A stretch of DNA of 27,281 bases from NCBI GenBank assembly GCA_016880395.1, contig JAEHDN010000132.1, positions 1-27,281 on the forward strand, in the 5' to 3' direction. The stretch is from Candidatus Eiseniibacteriota bacterium. Its GTDB lineage: Bacteria; Eisenbacteria; RBG-16-71-46; SZUA-252. The notes below the pieces were generated by a model. That model had not been told where the DNA came from. It searched no databases and saw nothing but the letters and a program-made list of their open reading frames with translations. The position numbers and the translations under genes are program-made. Numbering within the stretch: position 1 is the stretch's first letter; the number at the start of each line of letters is the position of its first letter. Below, one piece after another: positions 7,858 through 15,884 of the stretch.

Positions 7858-10782
7858 CTACTTCAACATGATGAGCTTCTTCGAATCCGCTCCGGTTCTC
7901 GTCTCGAGCCGATAGAAGTAGACGCCGCTCCCCAGCCGCTCGCCATGGTCGCCCGTGCCGTCCCAGCGAATGCGGTAGCTGCCGGGCGTGTGCGTGCGAT
8001 CGACCAAGGTCCGCACGAGGGCGCCCATGACATTGTAGATGCGAAGCGTGACGGGGCCGGACTGCGCGACCGAATATCGGATGACGGTCTCCGGATTGAA
8101 TGGATTGGGCGCGTTCTGGTAGAGCACATCGACGCCCGTGGGCGCGAGGACCGGGTCCTCCTCGATTCCGGTCGCGAAATAGCACGCTGGAATCTGGAAG
8201 TAGGTCAGCATGATGTCCTTGATGGCCCGGAGCCGCTCGCCCGACTCCTCGATGTTGTTGTAGTTGAAGGTCCAGAACAGGCTCCGTGCGCTGTCCGAGC
8301 CGAACGACACGTACTTGGTCGCGAACCGGGTGCCCGCAGCGAAGGTGTTCGGATACTTGAGCCATGTTCCCGTCTTGCCGCGGCTCAGCGCCGACGTGGA
8401 GGTCGCAACGAGATCCGGGTCATCCACCTGCGGACAGCCCACGTTGATGTGCATGAGGCGGGTGGCGGAGGGAGATCCGGCCACGCCGGTGACGAGCGGG
8501 TGGAGCGTGTCCTGGGGCGTGTTCTCCCACAGCCCGCGCAGGAACCGCGTCCCGACGGTGAACCCGAAGAAGGCGTTGTAGTCCGCTCCGAGCACGATCA
8601 GCTCGTTCGCGATGTTGTCCCCAGCGAGGAAGAGGTTGCGACTCATTCCGGGTTGCTGGATCCACGACTCGAGGAGAGCCTGGTCGGGCTGTCTGATGGT
8701 GAACTGGCTCAGGCTTCCGGCGTGCCAGATGATGGCCGAGTAGCGGAGGAGGTCGTTGGTCGTCGCCCCGGGCCAGAAATAGAACGGATCGCCCGCGGGG
8801 GAGCCCCCCGGCGTGTTCCCCGCCCCCGAGGTCGGCCCATTCACGTCCCAGGTGTCGTACTTGTATCCCTGCGCGGAAAGCACCTTCGCGATCGTTGCCT
8901 CGGTCTCCCGCCCGGAGTTGTTGTTCACGAACAGGACCGTCGCGAGGCTGTCGGTGCAGCCCAGCGCGGGATTCGTCGCGGACTTCACGGGCAGGATGGA
9001 CGCCGAGAGATATGTGGCCGTTTGCGGGGCCTTGGATGGCAGGTAGGCCGTCGAATCCACGCTGTCGGTGACCGCGAAGTAGTACTGGAGGACGCTTCCC
9101 GCGGGATAGTTTCCGGGAGGAACGTCCGCGTAGCGGTAGGTCGGCTCCGCCGTGTTGCTCATGAGGAGCGGAGTCGAGAGCCAGGATCCGCTCGTGCCCA
9201 CTCGGTAGTACATGAAGCCGGTCTTGTACCCGCGCGACGTGGCCACCTGGACGACCGCGCTGTCGCCGAGCGGAGTGTTGAAGTTGTCGTCCTTCCAGAA
9301 CGCGGTGATCTTGAAGGTGTCCTGGAAGAGGTCGAGATCGCGCGGGATGAAGACGGGGGGCGTGGTTGCGCGCACGCCGATGGCCACGTTGTCGAAGAGC
9401 GGATACAGATTGGAGTAGCCGGTCGACCCGCCGCAGTAGATCTGGCCGTAGTCCTTCACGATGAACATGACCTGGACGGAGTCCTTCCCCGCCGCCAGAG
9501 GCAGATCGATCTTCTGGCGGATCCAGTCCTTGCTGGCGCCGTAGTAGAGGAGCCCGGTCGGATCCATCCACGCGCTCCAGTTGGCTCCGATCATCCGCGT
9601 GCGGTAGTTCACCGAATAGTAGAAACAGGCGGAGAGCGGCAGGTTGCGGTAGACGTCGAAGGCGACCAGCACCTCACCCGATTGGTCGATGTCCACGGGC
9701 GGGGTGAGGAGCCTGTCGTCGAGCCGGGGCACCAGACTTCGCGTGACGTTGTCCCAGTCCACCCAGATGTTGGTCCGGTTGTCGGTGCAGAGGTCTTCGG
9801 TGGCGACGTTGCTGTTGATGGTGAAATAGTCTCCAACCGCCGGGAGCGTCGACCGGGTCCAGGTCCCCATGCCGTTCTCCATGTTGTCGTAGAACAGGAC
9901 CTGGCTGTCGTTCTTCATGACCCGGACCTCGTCGATGATCCACCCGTCCCCGTCGTACAGGCCGTCGGCGGAGGAGTACTCGATGTCCGAGTGGAAGACG
10001 AAGCGGAACGGAAGGGACTTCGGGCCGGTCGGGAAGTGCTGCCACTTGACCCAGCTCGACTCGGGCAGCTCGACCGTGAAGGAATCGCAGCCGACGCCGG
10101 TCGACGGGACCCTGCCGGTCACACGGATGAGGGGAGTCCACAGATCGTTGAGGTCGTCGTACTCGACCTCGCCATAGTCATAGTACGGCTCGGCGCTGAT
10201 CTTGTACTTCACCGTCAGCGTCACGACGGAACCCGGGGGCACGTTCAAGGTGTCGGAGGTGTTGGCGTCGTGCTGGAGGTACTGCTCCCAGCTGTTGTCG
10301 TAACCCGCGCGGTTCGAGTCGTTGGTCCAGCTCGAGTCGATGACGCCGCACCACCACGCATGGTTGTTGCACGCCTGGAACGTGTCGATGTGCCATGCCG
10401 TCGGTCCGGCGGAGTTGTCGAAATGGGTCCAGCCTCCTTGGTCGTCGATGGTCAGTCCGTCCAGGCTGTCCTGGAACACGTAGACCTCTTCGAGAGGCGG
10501 CGGTGTGAGCTGGATGCGGCGGTAGGTCAGGGGCGAGGAGGGCCCCCCCTTGAGGGGAGCCGGAATCTCGGTCCGGTAGAGGCGCCGAGGGAACACGTCG
10601 ATCGGGTTGGTGGCCGAAGGAGCCGAGAACGCGCGAGCCGCCTCGAGAGCTAGCCAGAGGAGGGTAACGAAGCCCGTGGCCGCGAGCTGGAGAGGAACCC
10701 TTGCGGACACGAGAGCGCGATGTCGGGATGAGTGAGCAGGTCTCCGCACTGTGTCTCGGGAGAAGCCGGGGATCGCTTTCAC
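7858..10782 (-). CDS. Large secreted protein with MAM/jelly-roll-like modules and C-terminal FlgD-like sorting domain
   Basis: A 974-aa exported protein. An N-terminal hydrophobic segment (about residues 28-52, LQLAATGFVTLLWLALEAARAF) looks like a signal sequence with a long basic n-region. Two consecutive Trp/Tyr/Asp-rich beta-sandwich regions follow (about 100-300 and 300-480), of the kind found in MAM-like or peptidase-accessory modules. Next is a fibronectin-like stretch (about 480-610), then a Rossmann/GATase-like region (about 610-830, FVNNNSGRETEATIAKVL, IIWHAGSLSQF). Residues 890-974 form a FlgD Ig-like/type IX-style sorting domain: NAPNPFNPETVIRYSV to the terminal KLIMLK. No peptidase catalytic motif is visible. 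The start is a GTG at 10780-10782; a downstream GTG at V25 would give a shorter n-region. A perfect TATAAT lies 42-47 bases upstream of the start. Role unknown; the sorting domain implies surface attachment or secretion. Confidence 0.82.
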   Translation of the reverse strand: MKAIPGFSRDTVRRPAHSSRHRALVSARVPLQLAATGFVTLLWLALEAARAFSAPSATNPIDVFPRRLYRTEIPAPLKGGPSSPLTYRRIQLTPPPLEEVYVFQDSLDGLTIDDQGGWTHFDNSAGPTAWHIDTFQACNNHAWWCGVIDSSWTNDSNRAGYDNSWEQYLQHDANTSDTLNVPPGSVVTLTVKYKISAEPYYDYGEVEYDDLNDLWTPLIRVTGRVPSTGVGCDSFTVELPESSWVKWQHFPTGPKSLPFRFVFHSDIEYSSADGLYDGDGWIIDEVRVMKNDSQVLFYDNMENGMGTWTRSTLPAVGDYFTINSNVATEDLCTDNRTNIWVDWDNVTRSLVPRLDDRLLTPPVDIDQSGEVLVAFDVYRNLPLSACFYYSVNYRTRMIGANWSAWMDPTGLLYYGASKDWIRQKIDLPLAAGKDSVQVMFIVKDYGQIYCGGSTGYSNLYPLFDNVAIGVRATTPPVFIPRDLDLFQDTFKITAFWKDDNFNTPLGDSAVVQVATSRGYKTGFMYYRVGTSGSWLSTPLLMSNTAEPTYRYADVPPGNYPAGSVLQYYFAVTDSVDSTAYLPSKAPQTATYLSASILPVKSATNPALGCTDSLATVLFVNNNSGRETEATIAKVLSAQGYKYDTWDVNGPTSGAGNTPGGSPAGDPFYFWPGATTNDLLRYSAIIWHAGSLSQFTIRQPDQALLESWIQQPGMSRNLFLAGDNIANELIVLGADYNAFFGFTVGTRFLRGLWENTPQDTLHPLVTGVAGSPSATRLMHINVGCPQVDDPDLVATSTSALSRGKTGTWLKYPNTFAAGTRFATKYVSFGSDSARSLFWTFNYNNIEESGERLRAIKDIMLTYFQIPACYFATGIEEDPVLAPTGVDVLYQNAPNPFNPETVIRYSVAQSGPVTLRIYNVMGALVRTLVDRTHTPGSYRIRWDGTGDHGERLGSGVYFYRLETRTGADSKKLIMLK

Positions 10783-10823
10783 GATTGGGTGCGTGGGTAC
10801 GAGACCCGCGCGCGGAAAGGCGT

Positions 10824-10852
10824 ATTATACCATGCTCGCATGGCCAAGTCCA
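10824..10852 (-). promoter_or_regulatory. Candidate sigma70-type promoter of the large secreted protein gene
   Basis: On the minus strand a perfect TATAAT occupies 10829-10824. It is preceded at 17 bp by TGGACT (10852-10847), which matches the -35 consensus at 4 of 6 bases. Transcription would start near 10817, leaving a leader of about 35 bases before the GTG at 10782. The -35 lies inside the first codons of the divergent plus-strand gene. The same AT-rich core also reads TATTAT (10823-10828) on the plus strand, 12-17 bases before that gene's ATG. Confidence 0.55.
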
Positions 10853-13467
10853 AGCAAAAGCGCGTAACCGCTCACAGACCCTCCAGATCTCACGCCGCTT
10901 CGCTCGGGGCCGCACGGACGGCCTCGAGGCGCCCGCTCCTCTATGCCTGCTTCTTCGCGTCCGGCGCCGCCGGGCTCATCCTCGAGATCGTCTGGTCGAA
11001 GTACCTCTCTCTCCTGCTGGGCAACTCGATCTATGGCGTCTCGACGGTGGTGGCCGCGTTCCTCGGTGGACTGGGGCTGGGCGCGGCGGTCGGCGGTCGC
11101 TTGGCCGCACGGACGCGCGAGCCGCTCCTGGTCTACGCGCGGCTCGAGCTCGTGGTCGCGATCCTCGGCCTGGCGAGTCCGCTCGCCCTCATCGTGGCGC
11201 GGCCCCTCTTCGCGGGATTGAACGCGCTCTTGCTCGGGCACGGCGTCGCCTTCCTCCTGCTCCGCTTCCTCGTGCTCTTCGCGGCCCTCCTCGTACCTAC
11301 TACGGCGATGGGGGCGACGCTGCCCCTCCTCGTGTCCGATTTCTCGCGCCGGGACCGCGTGGGAGCGGGCGCCTCGGTGGCGAGACTCTACGCGATCAAT
11401 ACGGCGGGCGCCGTGCTCGGCGTCATCGCGGCGGGCTTCGTCGCGATTCCGGCGCTCGGCCTGTGGAAGACGGCGGCCGTGGCCGCGGCGATCGACCTGC
11501 TCGTCTTCGCTGCCATTCTCCTCTGGCGGCCAGCGGCACCCCCCGCGGCGGAGGCAGGTGGCGCGGCGGTGCAGGGCCCGCGAGGTGCGGAGCCAAGCGG
11601 GGTGGGCTCCCGGACAGAGGCGCCCGGGGCATGGCACCGATGGATTCTTCCTGTGTTCGCCCTGTCCGGATTCACCGCGATCCTCTACGAAGTCACCTGG
11701 ACGCGCATTCTCACAGTGCCATTCGGCGGCATGATCTACGCGTTCTCGGCGATCCTCGCGATCTACCTCGCAGGCATCGCGCTCGGCGCCGCGGTGGCGT
11801 CACGGATTCTGAAGGTATGGCGCGCGCCCGTGGCCCTCTTCGGGATCCTTCAGGCGCTTCTCGCCGCGGCCACCGCGCTCGGGGCGCGCCTTCTCGACAG
11901 GCTCCCGCACTGGCAGGCCGAAGTCATCGGCCGCACGAACGGCAGCACGGTCACACTCCTCTGGGGCGAGGCGGGTATCGCGGCGCGCATCATCTTCCCG
12001 GCGTGCCTCGTCCTCGGAGCGCTCTTCCCCACGGCCGTCGCGATCCGTCGCATCGGCCGCACCGAAGCCGGCGCATCGGTGGGGACGGTCTACGCGGCCA
12101 ACACGGTCGGCTCGATCGCGGGGTCGGTCCTGACCGCCTTCATCCTGATCCCTTGGCTCGGCACGCTCCGGTCGATCCTATGGGCGGCCGCGCTCAACAC
12201 GACCCTCGGATTCGCCGCGCTCCTGACCGGGGAGGGCCGTGCGCTGCCGCGTCGCGCGGCGGCGGTCGCACTCGCGGTGGGCATCGGAGCGTACGTGTGG
12301 GTGGGCATCCCTTCATGGAACGCGGAGCGCATGAGCCTCGGTCTCGTGAGGCTCCTCCGATCCCAGTGGTCCGGCGGCGAGGCGATGGTGCACCGCGTGA
12401 TCGACCGCGTGGGCGCGTCCAGGTTCGAGCATCTCCTCTTCTATAAGGAAGGGCGCGTCGCGGCCGTGACGGTGATCGAGGCGGGCCAGCGCCGCGCGCT
12501 CCTCATCAACGGAAAGACGGACGCCACGACCGGAGTGGGCGAGGACATGGCGCAGCAGGTCATGGTCGGACAGCTCCCGGTGCTCCTCGCCCACCGGGCC
12601 GAATCGGTTTGCGTGGTCGGCTATGGCAGTGGGGTCACCACGGGTGCGGTCCTCACTCATCCCGTTCGCGAGGTGCTCACGATCGAGCTGGAAGGTGCGG
12701 TCGCGGAAGCTTCCCCTTACTTCGATGCCGACGCCGGAAAGCCGCTCGCCGATCCGCGCCACAGGCTCCTGATCGAGGATGCCGGCACGTATCTTCGCTC
12801 CACGCGGAACCGCTACGACGTGATCATCTCCGAGCCTTCGAATCTCTGGATCGCCGGCATGGCCGATCTCTTCACGCGCGACTTCTACCGGACGGCCGCG
12901 TCGAAGCTGCGGCCAGGCGGCATCTTCTGTCAGTGGGTGCAGTGCTATCAGACCTCGCCCGCGACGCTCCAGACGATCTTCCGCACGATGGCGACACGGT
13001 TTCCGAAGGGACAGCTCTTCTTCGTGGATGGATCCGCCGACCTCGTGATCCTCGCGTCGCCCGACCAGGAGATCGGCATCGACCTCGGGAAGCTGGGACG
13101 TTGGTTCGAGGACGGGCGGGTTGCGAAGAATCTCGCGCGTGTGGGCGTCTTCTCGCTGCCCGACCTGATGCGCTACTACAGGGGCAGCCTGGATCGCGTG
13201 GCCCGCGAGGCGGGCCCGGGTCCGATCAACACCGACGACAACGGCTGGCTCGAGCACCGCGCCCCGTTCGATCTCCTCGCGGGCACGACGTCGGAGGAGG
13301 TGATGGCCTGGTCGCCGCAGGTGGCCGCCGATCTCGCTGCCTCGATCGTCTCGGATCGCGGGGAGGCGGCCGCGGTCCTCGCGAGAGCGGCGGAGCTCGC
13401 GAAGGCGAATGGGAACGAAGGGGCGGCGATGGGGCTCGCGATGGCACGGGAGCGGCTGCTGCGCTGA
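10840..13467 (+). CDS. Polytopic membrane protein fused to spermidine-synthase-like domain
   Basis: An 875-aa protein of the fused-membrane spermidine synthase-like family. The N-terminal half (about residues 25-500) carries many hydrophobic helices arranged as two related blocks. Each opens similarly: ACFFASGAAGLILEIVWSKY and FALSGFTAILYEVTWTRI. The C-terminal half (about 560-800) is a Rossmann aminopropyl/methyltransferase-like domain with VVGYGSGVTTGAV as the cofactor loop, IELE as the acidic strand end, and YDVIISEPSN...LFTRDFY. The true spermidine synthase catalytic Asp pattern is replaced by SEPSN, as is usual in this subfamily, so polyamine synthesis is not implied. The ATG at 10840 (MAKSKQKR) is preferred over an upstream in-frame start at 10732, because that extension would run through the divergent promoter and gene. 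No ribosome binding site precedes it. The substrate is unknown. Confidence 0.85.
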   Translation: MAKSKQKRVTAHRPSRSHAASLGAARTASRRPLLYACFFASGAAGLILEIVWSKYLSLLLGNSIYGVSTVVAAFLGGLGLGAAVGGRLAARTREPLLVYARLELVVAILGLASPLALIVARPLFAGLNALLLGHGVAFLLLRFLVLFAALLVPTTAMGATLPLLVSDFSRRDRVGAGASVARLYAINTAGAVLGVIAAGFVAIPALGLWKTAAVAAAIDLLVFAAILLWRPAAPPAAEAGGAAVQGPRGAEPSGVGSRTEAPGAWHRWILPVFALSGFTAILYEVTWTRILTVPFGGMIYAFSAILAIYLAGIALGAAVASRILKVWRAPVALFGILQALLAAATALGARLLDRLPHWQAEVIGRTNGSTVTLLWGEAGIAARIIFPACLVLGALFPTAVAIRRIGRTEAGASVGTVYAANTVGSIAGSVLTAFILIPWLGTLRSILWAAALNTTLGFAALLTGEGRALPRRAAAVALAVGIGAYVWVGIPSWNAERMSLGLVRLLRSQWSGGEAMVHRVIDRVGASRFEHLLFYKEGRVAAVTVIEAGQRRALLINGKTDATTGVGEDMAQQVMVGQLPVLLAHRAESVCVVGYGSGVTTGAVLTHPVREVLTIELEGAVAEASPYFDADAGKPLADPRHRLLIEDAGTYLRSTRNRYDVIISEPSNLWIAGMADLFTRDFYRTAASKLRPGGIFCQWVQCYQTSPATLQTIFRTMATRFPKGQLFFVDGSADLVILASPDQEIGIDLGKLGRWFEDGRVAKNLARVGVFSLPDLMRYYRGSLDRVAREAGPGPINTDDNGWLEHRAPFDLLAGTTSEEVMAWSPQVAADLAASIVSDRGEAAAVLARAAELAKANGNEGAAMGLAMARERLLR

Positions 13468-13476
13468 GCGGAGCTT

Positions 13477-13503
13477 CTGGAACCTGAGGCCCGAGCGGTT
13501 CAG
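13477..13503. terminator. Imperfect hairpin between convergent genes
   Basis: In the 50-bp gap between the convergent spermidine-synthase-like gene and fadE, CT-GAACC (13477-13484, one bulged G) pairs with GGTTC-AG (13497-13503) around a 12-base loop. No T-run follows on either strand. It is a possible bidirectional termination structure; the position supports this more than the sequence does. Confidence 0.3.
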
Positions 13504-13517
13504 CTAGCGGGGGCCGT

Positions 13518-15794
13518 CTACCGCTTCATCTCCGCGAACTCCTTGGAGCCGAACGAGTCCACCTGGATCACGTCCTCGCGCGCGGCGAACGCCTCGCAGA
13601 GCTGACGGCGCTCGGCGTCCGTGATCACGCCGTCCTGGACGCCGGCGTCATAGAGGGCGCAGCCCTCGAGTGGCTCGAGCTTCCGGGCGCGGATCGCCTC
13701 CTTGAGCTTCTTCTCGGCGGGGGCCGCCGCCACCGCGGCGCGATAGGCGGCCTCGAGCCGCCCGAGCCCGTGCTCACCCGGAGGCGGGATGAAGATGTCG
13801 GCCGTGAGTCGCTCGCGCGCCTCGGCATCGTTCATGATGCTGTGCGCCACGGCGGCGCTCACGCGGTCGGAGACCGGCCGCACGTGCGCGCCGAGCGGGA
13901 AGACGACCAAGCGGAGCATCCACGCCGCGGGCCGGCTCGGCAGATTGGCGAGCACGCCGGTCAGCGCAACCTCGATCTGGTGGCCGGCGTGCGCCGACGC
14001 CCAGCGCGCGTACGGAAGGTCCCGCTTGGGCTGTCCGTCGTCGACGAAGCGCTTGAGCATCGCGGAGCAGAGGTACATCCACGCGAGCGCGTCGGCGAGC
14101 CGGCCACTCAGCCGCTCGCGGCGCTTGAGCGTGCCGCCGAGCGTGACCATCGCGGCGTCCGAGACGACCCCGAACGCGGCACTGTAGCGGGCGAGCCGGC
14201 CGAACATCGGCCCCGCGGGGCCGCCCACGCCGGAGCCGCCGGTGCCGCCCCCGAAGATCGCCATCCCGAACGCGCGGGCGCCGGTCCCGACGGTGTGTCC
14301 CACGTGGCCGAAGAACGCCCGATCGAACGCGACGAGGTCCTTCTCCGCCACCGCGCGCATCTCCGCCTGCACGTAGGGATGGCACCGGATCGCCCCTTGG
14401 CCGTACACGATCAGCGACCGGGTGAGGATGTTCGCTCCCTCGACCGTGATCCCCACCGGGACCGACGCGTACGGGCCGGCGAGGATGTTCCGCGGCCCGC
14501 GGCTGATCGCCGCCCCGGCCTGGACGTCCATCGCGTCGTTCACCACCGCGCGCATGCCCTCGGTGAGATAGCGCTTCACGATCGCCGAGATCACGGCCGG
14601 CTTCTGGCCGGAGTCGATCGCGCCCGCGGTGAGGCGGCGCGCGGCGTCCATCATGTAGGTCATGCCGGCGATGCGCGCGAGCGGCTCCTCGATCCCCTCG
14701 AAGCGGCCGATCGGCAGTCCGAACTGCTCGCGCACGTTCGCGTACGCGCTCGTGGTGCGGGTGGCCAGCTCGGACGCGCCGACGGCGAGCGACGGGAGCG
14801 AGATCCCGCGTCCCGCGGCGAGGCAGTCCATGAGCATCCGCCAGCCATTGCCGGCCATGGCGGGTCCGCCGATGATGAAGTCGACCGGCGCGAAGACGTC
14901 GGTGCCGTAGGTGGGGCCGTTCAGGAACGGAACGCCGAGCGGATCATGGCGCTCGCCGATCCGGACGCCCTGCAGGCGCGTCGGCAGGAGCGCGCAGGTG
15001 ATCCCGAGGTCCTCCTTCCCTCCGAGCAGCCGCTCGGGGTCCCGGAGGCGAAACGCGAGCCCGAGAACCGTGGCCACTGGAGCGAGCGTGATGTAGCGCT
15101 TGTCCCAGGTGAGGCGCATGCCCAGCACCTCGCGCCCTTCGAACGTGCCGCGGCAGACGATCCCCTCGCTGTGCTGCGCCGTCGCGTCGCTCCCGGCCCC
15201 GGGCTCCGTGAGCGCGAAGCAGGGGATCTCCTCGGCGGAGGCAAGGCGCGGCAGGTAGTGCTTCTTCTGCGCGTCGGTCCCGTAGTTGAGGATCAGCTCG
15301 GCCGGTCCGAGGGAGTTGGGGACCATGGCGGTGACCGCGGCGGTCACGCTCCGGCTCGAGAGCTTCGTGATCACAGCCGAGTGGGCGAGCGCCGAGAAGC
15401 CGAGGCCACCGTACTCCTCGGGGATGATCATCCCGAAGAAGCGGTGCTTCTTGAGGTGCGCCCAGGCCTCGGGCGAGAGATCCCCCTTCTGGATCACGTC
15501 CCAGTCGTCGATCATCCGGCACAGTTCCTCGACGGGGCCGTCGAGGAACGCGCGCTCCTTGGGGGTGAGCGGCTTCGGCTTGAACTCGAGGAGCAGCTTC
15601 CAGCGCGGGCGGCCGGAGAAGATCTCGGCGTCCCACCAGACGCTCCCCGCCTCGAGCGCGATCCGCTCGGTCTCCCCCATGCGAGGGAGGGCCCCGGCCA
15701 GGATCGGCATGACCCACCGGGTGATGAGGGCGCGACGGATGGGCGGGACGGCTAGAATGACCGCGAACGCGATCAGGACAAAGAGAAGCCACAT
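13518..15794 (-). CDS. fadE: FadE-type acyl-CoA dehydrogenase
   Basis: A 758-aa FAD-dependent acyl-CoA dehydrogenase of the large FadE class, catalysing the first step of fatty acid beta-oxidation (acyl-CoA to trans-2-enoyl-CoA). The N-terminus is a membrane segment (residues 1-32, MWLLFVLIAFAVILAVPP), typical of FadE. The dehydrogenase core follows: IIPEEYGGLGFSALAHS, the flavin/substrate motif CFALTEPGAGSDATAQ, and the helical domain with YANVREQFGLPIGRFEG. The C-terminal extension unique to FadE (about 500-758) ends QVDSFGSKEFAEMKR. The open frame extends upstream to 16319, but the extra sequence is the complement of the Rieske gene. MWLLF at 15794 is therefore the start, with GAGGT 9 bases upstream. 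It is slightly shorter than E. coli FadE (814 aa). It is divergent from a Rieske oxygenase across about 90 bp. Confidence 0.92.
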   Translation of the reverse strand: MWLLFVLIAFAVILAVPPIRRALITRWVMPILAGALPRMGETERIALEAGSVWWDAEIFSGRPRWKLLLEFKPKPLTPKERAFLDGPVEELCRMIDDWDVIQKGDLSPEAWAHLKKHRFFGMIIPEEYGGLGFSALAHSAVITKLSSRSVTAAVTAMVPNSLGPAELILNYGTDAQKKHYLPRLASAEEIPCFALTEPGAGSDATAQHSEGIVCRGTFEGREVLGMRLTWDKRYITLAPVATVLGLAFRLRDPERLLGGKEDLGITCALLPTRLQGVRIGERHDPLGVPFLNGPTYGTDVFAPVDFIIGGPAMAGNGWRMLMDCLAAGRGISLPSLAVGASELATRTTSAYANVREQFGLPIGRFEGIEEPLARIAGMTYMMDAARRLTAGAIDSGQKPAVISAIVKRYLTEGMRAVVNDAMDVQAGAAISRGPRNILAGPYASVPVGITVEGANILTRSLIVYGQGAIRCHPYVQAEMRAVAEKDLVAFDRAFFGHVGHTVGTGARAFGMAIFGGGTGGSGVGGPAGPMFGRLARYSAAFGVVSDAAMVTLGGTLKRRERLSGRLADALAWMYLCSAMLKRFVDDGQPKRDLPYARWASAHAGHQIEVALTGVLANLPSRPAAWMLRLVVFPLGAHVRPVSDRVSAAVAHSIMNDAEARERLTADIFIPPPGEHGLGRLEAAYRAAVAAAPAEKKLKEAIRARKLEPLEGCALYDAGVQDGVITDAERRQLCEAFAAREDVIQVDSFGSKEFAEMKR

Positions 15795-15850
15795 GGCGGA
15801 TCGACCTCGTGTGGAAAGCGGGAAATCGAGCATCCCGAAGACGCCAACCG

Positions 15851-15860
15851 AGTATACAAT
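15851..15860. promoter_or_regulatory. Bidirectional -10-like element between fadE and the Rieske oxygenase gene
   Basis: AGTATACAAT contains TACAAT on the plus strand (15855-15860) and TATACT on the minus strand (15856-15851), each 5 of 6 matches to the -10 consensus and overlapping at a GTATAC palindrome. It sits in the 90-bp divergent gap: predicted starts would give a leader of about 18 bases for the oxygenase and about 50 for fadE. I could find no good -35 for either direction, so the call rests on the AT-rich core and its position. Confidence 0.45.
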
Positions 15861-15872
15861 CCTTCGTCCTCT

Positions 15873-15878
15873 GAGGAG
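15873..15878 (+). promoter_or_regulatory. Ribosome binding site that supports a CTG start
   Basis: GAGGAG at 15873-15878 is followed after six bases by CTG at 15885, in frame with the Rieske oxygenase. No ATG, GTG or TTG start with a binding site exists that would include the conserved N-terminal segment. Confidence 0.6.
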
Positions 15879-15884
15879 AGAATC

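Noticed and set aside
7945..10653. 902-codon open frame on the plus strand, opposite the large secreted protein
   Set aside because: It is the antisense shadow of a gene with a signal sequence, recognisable modules and a sorting domain. The translated product is low-complexity Arg/Val/Gly/Glu with no motif, as expected in high-GC DNA.
10732..10839. Upstream start for the spermidine-synthase-like protein at 10732
   Set aside because: The extra 36 residues overlap the divergent gene's coding start and the TATAAT region and look non-coding; MAKSKQKR at 10840 is a more natural N-terminus.
13770..15755. 661-codon plus-strand open frame opposite fadE
   Set aside because: FadE has full family motifs on the minus strand; the antisense product is Arg/Glu/Asp/His-rich without domains or a ribosome binding site.
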